From: Actinocatenispora sp036503555
Lineage (GTDB): Bacteria; Actinomycetota; Actinomycetes; Mycobacteriales; Micromonosporaceae
Length of the DNA stretch: 64,000 nt
Assembly: GCA_036503555.1 (NCBI GenBank)
Contig: DASXWQ010000015.1
Coordinates: 124,001-188,000 of the forward strand
Reading direction: 5' to 3'
Shown here: positions 1 to 8,265 of the stretch, in pieces
How the letters are laid out: every line of letters begins with the position of its first letter
Position numbering within the stretch: the first letter of the stretch is position 1
Notes under the pieces: generated by a model
Databases searched by the model: none
The model's input: the letters and a program-made list of their open reading frames with translations, nothing else
Told to the model about the DNA's origin: nothing
Position numbers and translations under genes: made by a program

Positions 1-1
1 C

Positions 2-154
2 TGCCTGATCTTCGACGTTCACACGGCCGGCGCCCGGCGGCTGGAAACAGTCGTCGACGCACTCGCCCGCTACGGCCCCGTGACCACATCGGTCGTCCTG
101 CACATGTACGACACGAAACCGTTGACCGGCACCGCATACGTACCTGACCGGTGA
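2..154 (+). CDS. C-terminal end of a possible Lrp/AsnC-type regulator (partial)
   Basis: Only the last 50 codons are in the window; the frame is open from base 2 to the TGA at 152-154. The residues include a segment reading LARYGPVTTSVVLHMYDTKP. A Thr-Thr-Ser-hydrophobic strand near the end followed by a short basic/proline tail resembles the C-terminal ligand-binding domain of Lrp/AsnC regulators. The DNA-binding half would lie outside the window, so the family assignment rests on a short stretch and is tentative. No gene follows closely, so it is probably the last gene of its unit. Confidence 0.4.
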   Translation, partial: CLIFDVHTAGARRLETVVDALARYGPVTTSVVLHMYDTKPLTGTAYVPDR

Positions 155-305
155 CCATTCGATCCTCAACGGACTCCAGTCGACACCGATCGAGCTGCCC
201 CGGGACGCGGAGCAGGCCATCGCCTGGGGATCTCACCCGAGCTGGCCATGTCGCAGCGGAGGGGCGGATCCACCTACCGGCATCAACGGTCGTGGGTTCC
301 CGCGG

Positions 306-575
306 TCAGGAGCGGGGAAGAAGTCGTGCCAGGCGGACCGGCTCGGCGTCGAGTAGCCGCTCATCGACCTGCGCCGCGCTGGCCGTATCCGGGTCGTTGT
401 CCGGCAGGGCGAGGGCGATGTGGCAGTCGCGTAGCGCGTCACGGATCCGTCGCGCCAGCGTCGGATGATCCGGGATCTCGGACGGGTCGGCCGAAACGAT
501 CAGCCGCGCCTGGCGGGGCGGGTCGATACCGGTGACTGACACGTCGACCGCGTAGTCAAGTCCTGCCTCCGCCAC
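306..575 (-). CDS. Small hypothetical protein (89 aa)
   Basis: From a GTG at 575 the reading frame has protein-like composition (acidic and aliphatic residues, few Arg/Pro runs), unlike the antisense noise around it. It starts VAEAGLDYAVDVSVTG and ends with a Leu/Arg-rich tail. No Shine-Dalgarno sequence is obvious. The frame stays open upstream of the GTG, but composition there becomes Arg/Cys-rich, so I place the start at the GTG. No family is recognised. It faces away from the relic at 602-791 and may itself be a remnant. Confidence 0.35.
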   Translation of the reverse strand: MAEAGLDYAVDVSVTGIDPPRQARLIVSADPSEIPDHPTLARRIRDALRDCHIALALPDNDPDTASAAQVDERLLDAEPVRLARLLPRS

Positions 576-601
576 GCTGTGTCTGCCGCTGCCGGGATGC
601 A

Positions 602-791
602 CTGCTGCTCCGGGCCACCCTTGTCCCGTGCGCAGACTGCATCCACCACACCTACGGCGTGTGGGAGATGGATCCGGCTCGGGCGCTGGTGACCGACGCC
701 GAGGCCGGTTCGACAGCTGGTCGAGCATCCGTACTTCCAGCCGCACGCGACCCCGGTGCAGCTGTTCAACGTGCCACCGATCCGTTCCTGA
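602..791 (+). pseudogene. Frameshifted relic of an unrecognised gene
   Basis: Two adjacent frames carry protein-like sequence. The first reads PCADCIHHTYGVWEMDPARA and continues to about position 705. After a shift of frame the second reads QLVEHPYFQPHATPVQLFNV and stops at TGA 789-791. The first part has a Cys-x-x-Cys-like pair followed by His-His. Joined, they would give about 60 residues of one protein, so I read this as a small gene disrupted near 700-714. The family is not recognised. Confidence 0.35.
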
Positions 792-962
792 GCGCCGTCC
801 CTGGAACAACCGGGGCGGCCCGATCCTGGCGCGAGTATCCGCGCGGAACCAGGCCGCACCGTGCTGGCGTGGCGGCCACGACGCAGGCATGCGACCTCCT
901 CGTCGCCACCAGAGGTCACCGCCCAGACACGCCAGAAAATCTCCGCTGACGGAACTAGACAT

Positions 963-993
963 ACTCGCGAGCGTCGTCTAATGTTTCGCGAGT
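963..993. promoter_or_regulatory. Inverted repeat, possible operator
   Basis: Perfect 8-bp arms ACTCGCGA (963-970) and TCGCGAGT (986-993) are separated by 15 bases. Each arm is nearly self-palindromic. This looks like a regulator binding site, but no intact gene sits immediately next to it, so it may be left over from a lost gene. Confidence 0.3.
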
Positions 994-1039
994 CGAGAGA
1001 GAAGATCAGCACGGACGTCGATGCAAGACCCGCCGCCAC

Positions 1040-1460
1040 CAGGGCGCGGGACGGGAAGCCGAAGTAGGGCTCGACCCGAGTACCACCAGTTCCGTTGAAC
1101 GTGTAGGGGCCATGCAGATGGATGCTTCACGAGGCTCAGACACCGGCGGACGTGCAGGAGTAGTTGGTAGGCGTCCGGCCCGTTACGACGGGTTGGGCAG
1201 TCCGCGCAAGGTGTACAGGGCCAGGAAGTTGCGTGAGGCTCACACACCAGCGGACAGCACGGTAAGAGAAGGATCAGAGGAAAGGGAGGGCCGTACACCG
1301 TTGGATCGCCCGCCTGTCGGCCGCAGTAGGGCCGGGCGGACACCGTTGAGAGTCTCGAACGTGAGGTGGTCTCCGGTCACGCATACGCGATCCTCACACC
1401 CGCCGCAGTCTGCGGCCGGTGTGGACACGACAAGCCGGCCTCCGGCCGGTAGATGGTGTT
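1040..1460 (+). ncRNA. Non-coding stretch with possible RNA structure; perhaps a group II intron remnant
   Basis: No frame here is protein-like over useful length. The stretch holds a 21-nt direct repeat (1131-1151 and 1235-1255, 19 of 21 bases identical) and a long hairpin at 1395-1423 (arms CACACC..CCGCAG and CTGCGG..GGTGTG, with a one-base apical loop). The general look, with GAGGCTCA-type elements and short GC stems but no ORF, reminds me of the 5' part of actinobacterial group II introns. I could not identify a domain V, an intron boundary or a reverse transcriptase, so that identity is only a guess. Confidence 0.25.
1131..1255 (+). repeat. Direct repeat pair, 21 nt, 104-nt period
   Basis: Copy 1 at 1131-1151 begins GAGGCTCAGACACC. 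Copy 2 at 1235-1255 begins GAGGCTCACACACC. The two differ at two positions. They lie inside the non-coding stretch described above. Confidence 0.7.
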
Positions 1461-1476
1461 TCTGACCCCGAACCCT

Positions 1477-1506
1477 GGGCCCCCGGCGCATCAGCGCCGG
1501 GGGCCC
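1477..1506 (+). terminator. Perfect 13-bp hairpin just upstream of the MerR gene
   Basis: Arms GGGCCCCCGGCGC (1477-1489) and GCGCCGGGGGCCC (1494-1506) enclose the loop ATCA. It ends 16 bases before the MerR start codon, so it could terminate upstream transcription. If it lies within the MerR transcript it would be a stable 5' structure next to the ribosome binding site. No U-tract follows, as is usual for actinobacteria. Confidence 0.6.
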
Positions 1507-1522
1507 TCGACATGGAGGTGGC

Positions 1523-1915
1523 ATGGGCCAACAGCTTGACGACATGTTCGACGACGAGGACTACCCCGCCTACACCATGGGCCGCGCCGCGGAGATCCTC
1601 GACGTGTCGCAGGACTTCCTGCGCAGCCTGGACGAGGCGAAACTGATCGACCCGCACCGCTCACCCGGCGGGCACCGCCGATACTCCCGCTACCAATTGC
1701 GGCTGGCCGCCCGCGCTCGCACGATGGTCGACGCCGGCACCGCGATCGACGCCGCCTGCCGGATCATCATCCTGGAAGACCAACTCGAAGAAGCCCAACG
1801 CCTCAACTACCGGTATCAGCAACGAGACGCCAAAGCACAGCAGCCCGGCCGGCAGCACACCAGCCGGCGACAGGCCGGCGGCAGCGCACCCACCGGGCCG
1901 CAGCCCGCCGAATAG
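1523..1915 (+). CDS. Small MerR-family transcriptional regulator
   Basis: 130 residues. After an acidic N-terminus, residues about 15-70 form a MerR-type winged helix: YTMGRAAEILDVSQDFLRSL, then a wing containing GGHRRYSRYQ. A predicted coiled-coil segment (about 85-105, ILEDQLEEAQRL) follows, then a low-complexity Gln/Arg/Pro tail. There is no effector-binding domain, so this is the short class that probably responds through dimerisation or a partner. The start is set by GGAGGTGGC directly before the ATG. A strong hairpin (1477-1506) lies in its leader. No target gene is adjacent; the downstream DNA is decayed. Confidence 0.85.
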   Translation: MGQQLDDMFDDEDYPAYTMGRAAEILDVSQDFLRSLDEAKLIDPHRSPGGHRRYSRYQLRLAARARTMVDAGTAIDAACRIIILEDQLEEAQRLNYRYQQRDAKAQQPGRQHTSRRQAGGSAPTGPQPAE

Positions 1916-1964
1916 CGGCCGGGCCCGGACGGCAGGTCACGCGGCAGTCGGCTCGGAGGGTGAC

Positions 1965-2198
1965 GTGGCATACCAGCGCCGGGCCGCGCAGGACACGGCC
2001 GCAGCACTGCGCCGAGTCTCGGCGGCGGCCCAGACCGCCGCCGAGGGCACCCTCCGAAGCGGCGGCCTCGCCCGGGCCGGGACATCCGCGCGGCGCTGGC
2101 GTTGCGCGACCAGACGCCGCCGTCATCCGTTCCCGGTCGTTGATTGCGCTTTTCCAGCCGGTCACGGATGGCGTGGTGGCCGACGCGGCGTCCGCTGA
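1965..2198 (+). pseudogene. N-terminal relic of a small hypothetical protein
   Basis: A GTG at 1965 is preceded by GGAGGG at good spacing. The first 30 or so residues (VAYQRRAAQDTAAALRRVSA) are Ala/Gln/Arg-rich and look helical. The frame then runs into Arg-rich sequence typical of an out-of-frame region and overlaps the methyltransferase relic. I read it as a gene start truncated by a deletion. No family is recognised. Confidence 0.25.
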
Positions 2199-2475
2199 CG
2201 GCAGTCACCGGTTCCACGAGATGCTTGTCGATCTGTACTTCCTGCGCAGGATCGTGCGTCCAGGTGGGCTGGTCGTCATGGATGGCCACACGACGCCGTC
2301 GGTACGCACGGCCGTCCGCTACGTCGTGCGGAACCTTGGCTGGACCCTGGTTCCGGACGCTTTCGCTGGCGCGGCGCGACAGCCAGCGGCCGCGGAGAGG
2401 GCGCCGCGCTGCATGGCGTTCCGGCTGCTCGACTCGCTGGTCGAGCCTGCCTTCCGCGAGTTCCAGCCCTTCTGA
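2161..2475 (+). pseudogene. C-terminal relic of a class I SAM-dependent methyltransferase
   Basis: The frame reads DGSHRFHEMLVDLYFLRRIV, then RPGGLVVMDGHTTPSVRTAV and a tail ending in REFQPF. This matches the second half of methyltransferases of the Methyltransf_24 type: Asp-Gly-Ser-His, then the PGG turn and the beta-strand ending in Asp. The glycine-rich SAM-binding N-terminal half is absent, and the upstream sequence in this frame is not protein-like. The gene has lost its 5' half and cannot be a working enzyme. Confidence 0.6.
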
Positions 2476-2776
2476 GCCCCATACGGTTTCGTCGAGGCTG
2501 CGCCAATCAACACCGCGGTCGCGGCGCCCGGGCCCTCATCATGACGCAGGCGTGGTTGTGCTCGACGCCGCTTGGTCCTGCACGCGCTCCAGCGCCTGGA
2601 CCAGCCGGGCCCAGACGTTCATCGATGCGACCCACCGCCTCGTCACCGCCTGGGGCGGCCCCACAGCCGCCGGCACCGGCTGAGTTCCCGACGCTGCGCC
2701 CCGTCGCCCCGGCGACGCAACTGGCGTCGAGCGGCCACGAGTGGCGCACCGGCCGTGGCGCCCTGGAGCGAAGTCT
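2476..2776. other. Gene-free stretch
   Basis: The frames here are Arg/Pro/Ala-rich with no recognisable domain. I see no gene. The stretch separates the methyltransferase relic from the stop of the convergent peroxiredoxin gene. Confidence 0.5.
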
Positions 2777-3268
2777 CTAGCGAGGCCGCGCCGTGTCCAG
2801 CGCGGCGAGCTGCGCGCTGATCGTCCGCACCGTCTGGTACGTGACGCCGACCAGCGCCACGTGCTTCCAGCGCACGACGCCCTCGGCGTCGATCACGAAC
2901 ACCGACCGGCGCAGACCGAGCCCGGGCAGCCCCACCCCGTAGGCCGTGACGGCGGTGCGGTCCGCGTCGGCCAGCAACGGCATCCGCAGGCCGTACCGGC
3001 GCGCGAACCGCTCGTGGCTGTCGAGGTCCTGCGGGCTGATCGCCCACACTGTCGCGCCGAGGCCGGTCAGCTCGTCCAGCCCTGACGAGTACGAGCAGAG
3101 CTGCCGGGTGCAGGTCGGCGTGTCGTCGCCCGGGTAGAACGCCAGCACCAGCGGCGCGCCGCGCTGCGCGGACAGCTGGTACTCCGCGTGCCGGACCTCC
3201 TCGTCGGCCATTACCAGGCCGGGGAGCGTGAAGTCGGGCGCGGGCTCGCCGGTGCGTACGGTCGCCAT
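2777..3268 (-). CDS. Peroxiredoxin of the Bcp/PrxQ type
   Basis: 163 residues, a single AhpC/TSA thioredoxin-fold domain. The motif PGDDTPTCTRQLCSY carries the peroxidatic Cys53 and a resolving Cys58 five residues later, the arrangement of atypical two-cysteine Bcp/PrxQ enzymes. These reduce hydrogen peroxide or organic hydroperoxides with electrons from thioredoxin in the cytosol. Later segments include the strand FVIDAEGVVRWKH. ATG start at 3268. No thioredoxin or regulator lies next to it, and it appears to be transcribed alone. Confidence 0.93.
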   Translation of the reverse strand: MATVRTGEPAPDFTLPGLVMADEEVRHAEYQLSAQRGAPLVLAFYPGDDTPTCTRQLCSYSSGLDELTGLGATVWAISPQDLDSHERFARRYGLRMPLLADADRTAVTAYGVGLPGLGLRRSVFVIDAEGVVRWKHVALVGVTYQTVRTISAQLAALDTARPR

Positions 3269-3465
3269 GCCGGCATTCTCCCGCGCCCGCCGGAGCGCCG
3301 CGCGGCGAGTGCTGGACCAGGGCGGGCCATGCCGAGTCTCGGCGCTTGTCAGCTTCGGAGGCGGTCGACGGCTGTGGGGCGATCTCTTGCGCCGCGTCTG
3401 CCTCGCCGACGGCGGTCCTGCCCTGGTGATTGCTCGGGTTGACCGGTATTCATAGTCTCGCCGCT

Positions 3466-4422
3466 ATGCCTCTGACTCGGCGCGGTGTGTTGTTCGGCTC
3501 GGCCGCTGTGGCGCTCGGCTTCACCACGAGTTCGTGTGGCGTGGAGGGGCTCGGGCAGCGCGCCGAGTTCCCCGATACGGAGGATGTCACCGACGCGTTC
3601 CGGGACCTGGTGAAGAAGGCCGGCCGGGACACCTTCCATGAGGTGGACGTGTCTTCCGACGGGCTGCTGGACGCCGATCTGCTGCTGCCGGACGGCAGCG
3701 TGCAGACGTACGACTTCGACAAGAGCTGGTCGAAGGGGGACCGGGACGAGAAGTCGCAGGTCACGCCCCCGGTGTCGGTCCGACTCCAGGATCTGCCGCT
3801 GCGTCACCTGGCCACGTTTGCCCACACTCTGAAGACGAAAACCACGAGCGTCACCATGGGCATCGACTACGTCGGGAAGATCCGGGTGACGGCGGAGCCG
3901 AGGAGGTCCGCCGACGCGGTCGGCCTCAAGCCGGACGGCACGGGCAGGCTGCCCGAGCTCGACCCCACGACGGTGTCCGGGGTGAGATCGGCCGTCGCCG
4001 AGATCGTGGCCACCTACGACCCGAGGGTCGAACGAATCGGCTCCGACCACGGGTCTGTGTACATCGCCGGCAATGTGGCCGGGTGCCGTGCCGGCCTCAC
4101 CATCGTTCGGGAGCCGCGCTTGGCGGCGCGGGCGAGCTTCTTCCAGCAGACGCCGTTCGACGCGAGTCGGACCTTTGATCCGAATGGCTTCGACCCGACC
4201 ATGGCCGTCACCCGCATGGCGGCCATCGCCGAGGAGGCCCACGTCGACGGGAAAGTCTGGGATTGGGTGTACCGGCGGCCGGACAAGGGCAAGGCGCCGC
4301 AGCTCTCGTACGGGATCGGGCCGACCAGCCCCGACACCCGGGTGTGGCTGGACGCGAAGGGCAAGATCGTGTACGTGTCCCGCGGTGATTGCCCGAAGGG
4401 CAATCGCTGGTGCCCACCGTGA
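3466..4422 (+). CDS. Tat-type secreted lipoprotein of unknown function
   Basis: 318 residues from the ATG at 3466. I prefer this to the upstream in-frame start at 3430 because the signal peptide begins here. The N-terminus MPLTRRGVLFGSAAVALGF has a twin-arginine pair and a hydrophobic core. It ends in a lipobox TSSC, so the mature protein should be a lipid-anchored extracellular protein beginning at Cys24. The rest is a mix of charged and beta-rich segments with two further Cys near the end (GDCPKGNRWC). No known domain is recognised. It stands alone between unrelated genes. Confidence 0.8.
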   Translation: MPLTRRGVLFGSAAVALGFTTSSCGVEGLGQRAEFPDTEDVTDAFRDLVKKAGRDTFHEVDVSSDGLLDADLLLPDGSVQTYDFDKSWSKGDRDEKSQVTPPVSVRLQDLPLRHLATFAHTLKTKTTSVTMGIDYVGKIRVTAEPRRSADAVGLKPDGTGRLPELDPTTVSGVRSAVAEIVATYDPRVERIGSDHGSVYIAGNVAGCRAGLTIVREPRLAARASFFQQTPFDASRTFDPNGFDPTMAVTRMAAIAEEAHVDGKVWDWVYRRPDKGKAPQLSYGIGPTSPDTRVWLDAKGKIVYVSRGDCPKGNRWCPP

Positions 4423-4648
4423 CGACACAGCGGGGTGCGGCGTGCGTCCATCCGAACGTCCACTGCCGCCCCGTGCCGGCACCGGGTACCGCGGCGAATC
4501 ACACGCCGTGCCAGTCGCCCGCGTCGACCTGTGCAGCCCGCAGAACAGGCGGGGGCGCTCGAAGACGTCGCGCGTTCCTGGGCGCGCCGCGCGACCGCGA
4601 GGAGCCCTACGGCGAGCGCTCCGTCGTGCGCTTTGGCCGCGGTAGCGT

Positions 4649-5233
4649 GTGGCCGTGGATTGGGGCACCTTCGAGACCGCGTGGCATGACTGCGGATGCC
4701 GCGCCCTGGCCGATATCGCCGCGGCACATCCGGGGGAGCGGTTCTACGCCGCCGCCTTTCACCTCTTCTACCTCGACGGCGCCGAGATCCTCCCGCCGGC
4801 ACTTGCCGCCAATACTGAGGCGGCGGTGCACCAGAGGCACGGGTACTCGACCCGGTTCGCCCCGTCGGAGTGGCGATGGGACGTTCTCGATGCCGCGAGC
4901 AACGCGATGCGGCCGTGGTACCGCCGCCTGAGTGAGGAGTTCCTTGCGCCCGCCAGCGCCGGTAGCGAACGGGACCAGGCGATGAGTGTTCTCGAAGCGG
5001 CCCACGATTCCGCCGTGGCGAAGGTCTGCAAGGCGATCACGGCGACCGCTCGCCAGGGCGATATCCACGAATCGCTTTCAGCCCGTTTCGTCGTCGCCAT
5101 CCTCGAAGACCAACGGGGAGACGACGAGGCCGACCTGATCCACGCTAGCGTCGACCCGCGGGTGCTCGCGACGGTCCCCGATCTGCACGAGTACGTGCGC
5201 GAGTGCGAGCCGGGGTACCCCGCCTCGCGGTAG
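4649..5233 (+). CDS. DUF4303-family protein
   Basis: 194 residues, start GTG at 4649 (VAVDWGTFETAWHDCG). The segment HPGERFYAAAFHLFYLDGAE and the later WRWDVLDAASNAM match the layout of DUF4303/YubB-like proteins, which often occur near polymorphic toxin and immunity genes. Their function is unknown. No signal peptide or membrane segment is present, so it is cytosolic. No toxin gene is visible beside it. The family assignment is from memory of the motif pattern and is moderately secure. Confidence 0.7.
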   Translation: MAVDWGTFETAWHDCGCRALADIAAAHPGERFYAAAFHLFYLDGAEILPPALAANTEAAVHQRHGYSTRFAPSEWRWDVLDAASNAMRPWYRRLSEEFLAPASAGSERDQAMSVLEAAHDSAVAKVCKAITATARQGDIHESLSARFVVAILEDQRGDDEADLIHASVDPRVLATVPDLHEYVRECEPGYPASR

Positions 5234-5657
5234 AGGCTCGCCCCACCGACCAGAAACACCGGTGCCGGCGGCGGCACCGGTAGCCCGGCGGCGCCGATGA
5301 CCATGACGGTAGCGGCGACCGTCCGTTCCAGCAGCGGGCGGGCGATGGCGTCCAGTTGTCCACGGCCAGGCGGCGCGTCCACACCGACAAACGGAACGTG
5401 CACGAAGGTCTGCGCGGCGCGTGACAGGATCTCCTTCGCCGTGCGCACATCATCGCTGAACTGCCGCCACGCACGCTGATCGTCGGGCCGGTCCCTGCAG
5501 CCAGAAGCTTGAGCGGACGAAAGATGGTGCCACTGACTCGCCTACGGTCTGATGACCCGTTCACGCCACTGCTTTTCGCGCGTCGAGCGCCGTGGCGGAT
5601 TCGCGACCGTCCGAATCTCGATGGAGAGCGGGTGCCGGGAGTGGCATCGTCGGCCTC
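5234..5657 (-). pseudogene. Gene-poor stretch with a possible minus-strand coding remnant
   Basis: On the minus strand from about 5500 down to 5231 one frame is protein-like. It includes AWRQFSDDVRTAKEILSRAA, then TFVHVPFVGVDAPPGRG and a hydrophobic segment near LERTVAATVMVIGAAGLPVP. It then runs without a stop into the antisense of the DUF4303 gene. No start with a ribosome site and no family were found. It may be the beginning of a gene cut off by rearrangement. The plus strand shows nothing. Confidence 0.25.
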
Positions 5658-6056
5658 ATGTCCGTGGAACTGATCCGCGCCGGCCGGCTGACCGATGCTG
5701 TCCCGTATGCCTACGCATCGGTGGTGCCCGCCGATGCCCGCCTTGTGCACACTGCCGGCGCGTGTCCGATCGACGAGCACGACCGGGTCGTAGCGCTTGG
5801 TGACGTCGCCGGGCAAGCTCGGCAGGTCATGGACAACCTTGAGGTGGCGTTGCAGGCGGCAGGGGCTGTGCTGACAGACGTCGTGCGGACGACCGTCTAC
5901 GTTGCAAGCACCGACCAGGCGGACCTCGTGACAGCCTGGAACGTCGTGCGCGCCCGGTTCGGCGAGCACGACGCGCCGAGCACCTTGCTCGGCGTCACGG
6001 TCCTCGGCTACAGGGGCCAGCTTGTCGAGGTCGACGCCGTTGCCGTAACGAGGTGA
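5658..6056 (+). CDS. RidA/YjgF/TdcF-family protein
   Basis: 132 residues from ATG 5658; upstream in-frame codons are Ser/Arg-rich and not conserved. The domain covers nearly the whole protein: VHTAGACPIDEHDRVVALGD, then QARQVMDNLEVALQAAG and DVVRTTVYVASTDQADL. RidA proteins form trimers and deaminate reactive enamine/imine intermediates from PLP enzymes. The usual catalytic Arg near the end of the fold appears to be replaced in context, so substrate range is uncertain. It stands alone with no biosynthetic neighbours. Confidence 0.88.
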   Translation: MSVELIRAGRLTDAVPYAYASVVPADARLVHTAGACPIDEHDRVVALGDVAGQARQVMDNLEVALQAAGAVLTDVVRTTVYVASTDQADLVTAWNVVRARFGEHDAPSTLLGVTVLGYRGQLVEVDAVAVTR

Positions 6057-6306
6057 TCTGCCGAGCAGGGAGTCCGTGCCCGTACTCGGTGAGCACGAGG
6101 GCAGCCTCCGCGATGCAACCGTGTTGCGGGTGCGGTTGTGTCCGCCAGACCGGCACCTTGCGGTGGGGCTGTCTGAACGGGCCATGGGCTGATGCCGGCC
6201 CCGTCATCGCCGGGGTCGGCCAGGGTGGGCAGGCCCTCGCGGCGGCACGGATCGCGGCGAGACGGTGCAAGCCATCGCCGGGCGTCTGCCGCGTAGTGTG
6301 CCGACC

Positions 6307-7185
6307 GTGTCGACACCCGTCTTGTACTGTCGTGACCCCCTCAATCCGCGGCGCGTCGACGAGCATTTCGCGGCGGAGGCGGCGACGGTACGGGCCGTGG
6401 GCTCCGCCGTCGGGCTGATCGATCACGACGCACTGATGGCCGGCGACATCGATCGTGCGGTGGCCGGCGTGCCCGCCGGCGGGGACGCCGCCTGGTTCCG
6501 GGGGTGGATGCTCTCACCCGAGCGGTACGGGCAGCTGTGGGAGGCGCTTGCCCGGCGCGGCGGCGGGCTGCTGGTCTCGCCCGAGCAGTACCGGGCCGCT
6601 CATGAGCTGCCCGGCTGGTACACGGCTTTCGCCGCGGTCACCCCGGCAAGCGTGTGGCGGGCGCATGCGCCCGGTGAGGCGCCCGCCGCCGACCGTCTCG
6701 CCGCCATGGCACGGTGCCTGCCGAGCGGGCCGGGCATCGTCAAGGACTACGTCAAGTCCCGCAAGCACGAGTGGGAGGAGGCGTGCTACGTCCCTGACCT
6801 GGCCGATACCGACCGGCTGCGGCAGGTGGTGGGGCGGTTCGTCGAGTTGCAGGACCAGTTCCTGGCAGGAGGGATCGTGCTACGTGCCTTCGAACGGTTC
6901 GTGGCGCCGGAGGGCCTGGCCGCCGAGGTACGGGTGTGGTGGCTCGATGCCCGGCCGGTGCTGGTGTCGCCGCATCCCGACAGCACGTACACCCAGTGCG
7001 TGACTCCCGACCTGGACCAGGTGCGGGATGCGGTGTCCACGTTGGACTGCCGGCTGGTCACCACCGACCTCGCCCAGCGCGCCGACGGGATGTTGCGGGT
7101 GGTGGAGGTGGGTGACGGGCAGGTCAGCGACCTGCACCAGGCTGCCGACCTGGCCGGGTTCGCGGAGATGCTGACCGGCCCATAG
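6307..7185 (+). CDS. ATP-grasp domain-containing protein
   Basis: 292 residues from GTG 6307 (VSTPVLYCRDPLNPRRVDE). The earlier in-frame start adds only unlikely residues. The middle and C-terminal parts have ATP-grasp features: a lysine-bearing strand IVKDYVKSRKHEWEEACYVP, then VLRAFERFV, then a late acidic strand MLRVVEVGDGQVSDL in place of the metal-binding Glu/Asn segment. The layout matches the DUF4343-type ATP-grasp proteins, which join a carboxylate to an amine or thiol. The substrate is unknown and no peptide or precursor gene lies nearby. Confidence 0.75.
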   Translation: MSTPVLYCRDPLNPRRVDEHFAAEAATVRAVGSAVGLIDHDALMAGDIDRAVAGVPAGGDAAWFRGWMLSPERYGQLWEALARRGGGLLVSPEQYRAAHELPGWYTAFAAVTPASVWRAHAPGEAPAADRLAAMARCLPSGPGIVKDYVKSRKHEWEEACYVPDLADTDRLRQVVGRFVELQDQFLAGGIVLRAFERFVAPEGLAAEVRVWWLDARPVLVSPHPDSTYTQCVTPDLDQVRDAVSTLDCRLVTTDLAQRADGMLRVVEVGDGQVSDLHQAADLAGFAEMLTGP

Positions 7186-7443
7186 CCTCCGCACCGGCAC
7201 TCCAGCGGAAAGGCAACCGGCTTGAGCGCTGGCACGACGACCTCACCGCCGCGGTTCGACGAGCAGGGCTGCCCGGCAAGCGCGCTCGCCTGGGCTGGGG
7301 TCGGATTCGTCGGCCGGGACGGCGATCACGTGCCAGCGAGGGTTCGCACGATGTGAGCCTCGATGGCGCTGTACCTCGGGAACATCGACGCCTCCCGGCT
7401 ACCGGGATCGTGTCCCAGGTCCGACCGCCAGCCTTCCCGGACT
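7186..7443. other. Intergenic stretch between convergent genes
   Basis: The ATP-grasp gene and the Ddn-hemerythrin gene converge here. No coding frame, clear hairpin or other element was recognised. Confidence 0.4.
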
Positions 7444-8265
7444 TCAGGCGAGGTCGAGTATCGGGATCAGCTGCTCCTCCTCATACGCCAGGTGCGCTTC
7501 GAGCTCATCGACGAGCCGGTCGATCTCGGCCCGCACCTTCGACGGATCCTCACCGGAAAGGGCCTGCCTCAGTTCTTCCAGCAGTACGGCGATGCGCTCG
7601 TGCTCGGTGGCCAGCCGCTCCAGGGTCGAGGTGAGCGCGGGGTACTGGTCGGCGAGGACGGGGAACATCATGGTGTCCTCGCCCGTGTGGTGATGGTGCA
7701 AGCCCTGGCAGACGGTCAAGCAGTTGATCCGAAGCTGCACGCCCAGGCCTGGCCGTCTCGACCCGGACAGCTCCTTGCGGATCAGCGCCAGTTCACGACG
7801 GAAGCCGTCGTGCACCAGCTTGAGGTACGCACCGCCCGAGGGTGCGCTGACCCGGGGCGGGCCCATCACGCGAAGTGCGACGACCGGGATGGTGCGCGTC
7901 GTCTTGGCCTGGTAGTCGGCCCAGCCAGGGTCGCCTTCCACCGCGCGGACGAACGCCGCGTCACGCTCGGCGCCCGTCAGGACCTCGGCCTCGACATCGA
8001 AGACGAACACGCCGGTCTCCACGGCAGCGCGCGGGTTGGCCTTCAGGTTGTGGTACCAGGCCGGGTTGTTCGGCGCCCCTCCGGCGGAGGCGATGACCAG
8101 CAGGCGTTCGGCGCCGTCAGGCAGGTAGCCCAGCGGTGTCGTGTGCGGTCTGCCCGAGCGGGCGCCTGTCGTGGTGAGCAGAAGCAGTCGCGCTTCCTCG
8201 AAGTAGCCGCCGACCTGGCCGTTGTTGGCGCGGAACTCGTCGATGATGCGCTTGTTGAAATCCAT
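7444..8265 (-). CDS. Deazaflavin-dependent (Ddn-type) oxidoreductase fused to a hemerythrin domain
   Basis: 273 residues. Residues about 1-135 form a DUF385/Ddn split-barrel domain (LLLLTTTGARSGRPHTTPLG, then WYHNLKANPRAAVE), the fold of F420-dependent nitroreductases/quinone reductases of actinobacteria. Residues about 145-273 form a hemerythrin HHE four-helix domain with ligand-type residues in KLVHDGF, HHHHTGEDTMMF, TEHERI and HLAYEEEQ. Such a protein could couple reduced F420 to a di-iron centre that senses or handles oxygen, nitric oxide or peroxide; that coupling is inference. ATG at 8265 follows GGAGAAGA. This ribosome site is buried in a potential hairpin (see the regulatory entry). 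Confidence 0.88.
   Translation of the reverse strand: MDFNKRIIDEFRANNGQVGGYFEEARLLLLTTTGARSGRPHTTPLGYLPDGAERLLVIASAGGAPNNPAWYHNLKANPRAAVETGVFVFDVEAEVLTGAERDAAFVRAVEGDPGWADYQAKTTRTIPVVALRVMGPPRVSAPSGGAYLKLVHDGFRRELALIRKELSGSRRPGLGVQLRINCLTVCQGLHHHHTGEDTMMFPVLADQYPALTSTLERLATEHERIAVLLEELRQALSGEDPSKVRAEIDRLVDELEAHLAYEEEQLIPILDLA

Noticed and set aside
306..962. 218-codon version of the minus-strand ORF at 306-575
   Set aside because: The part upstream of 575 is Cys/Arg/Trp-rich and not protein-like, so only the last 89 codons are kept as possible CDS.
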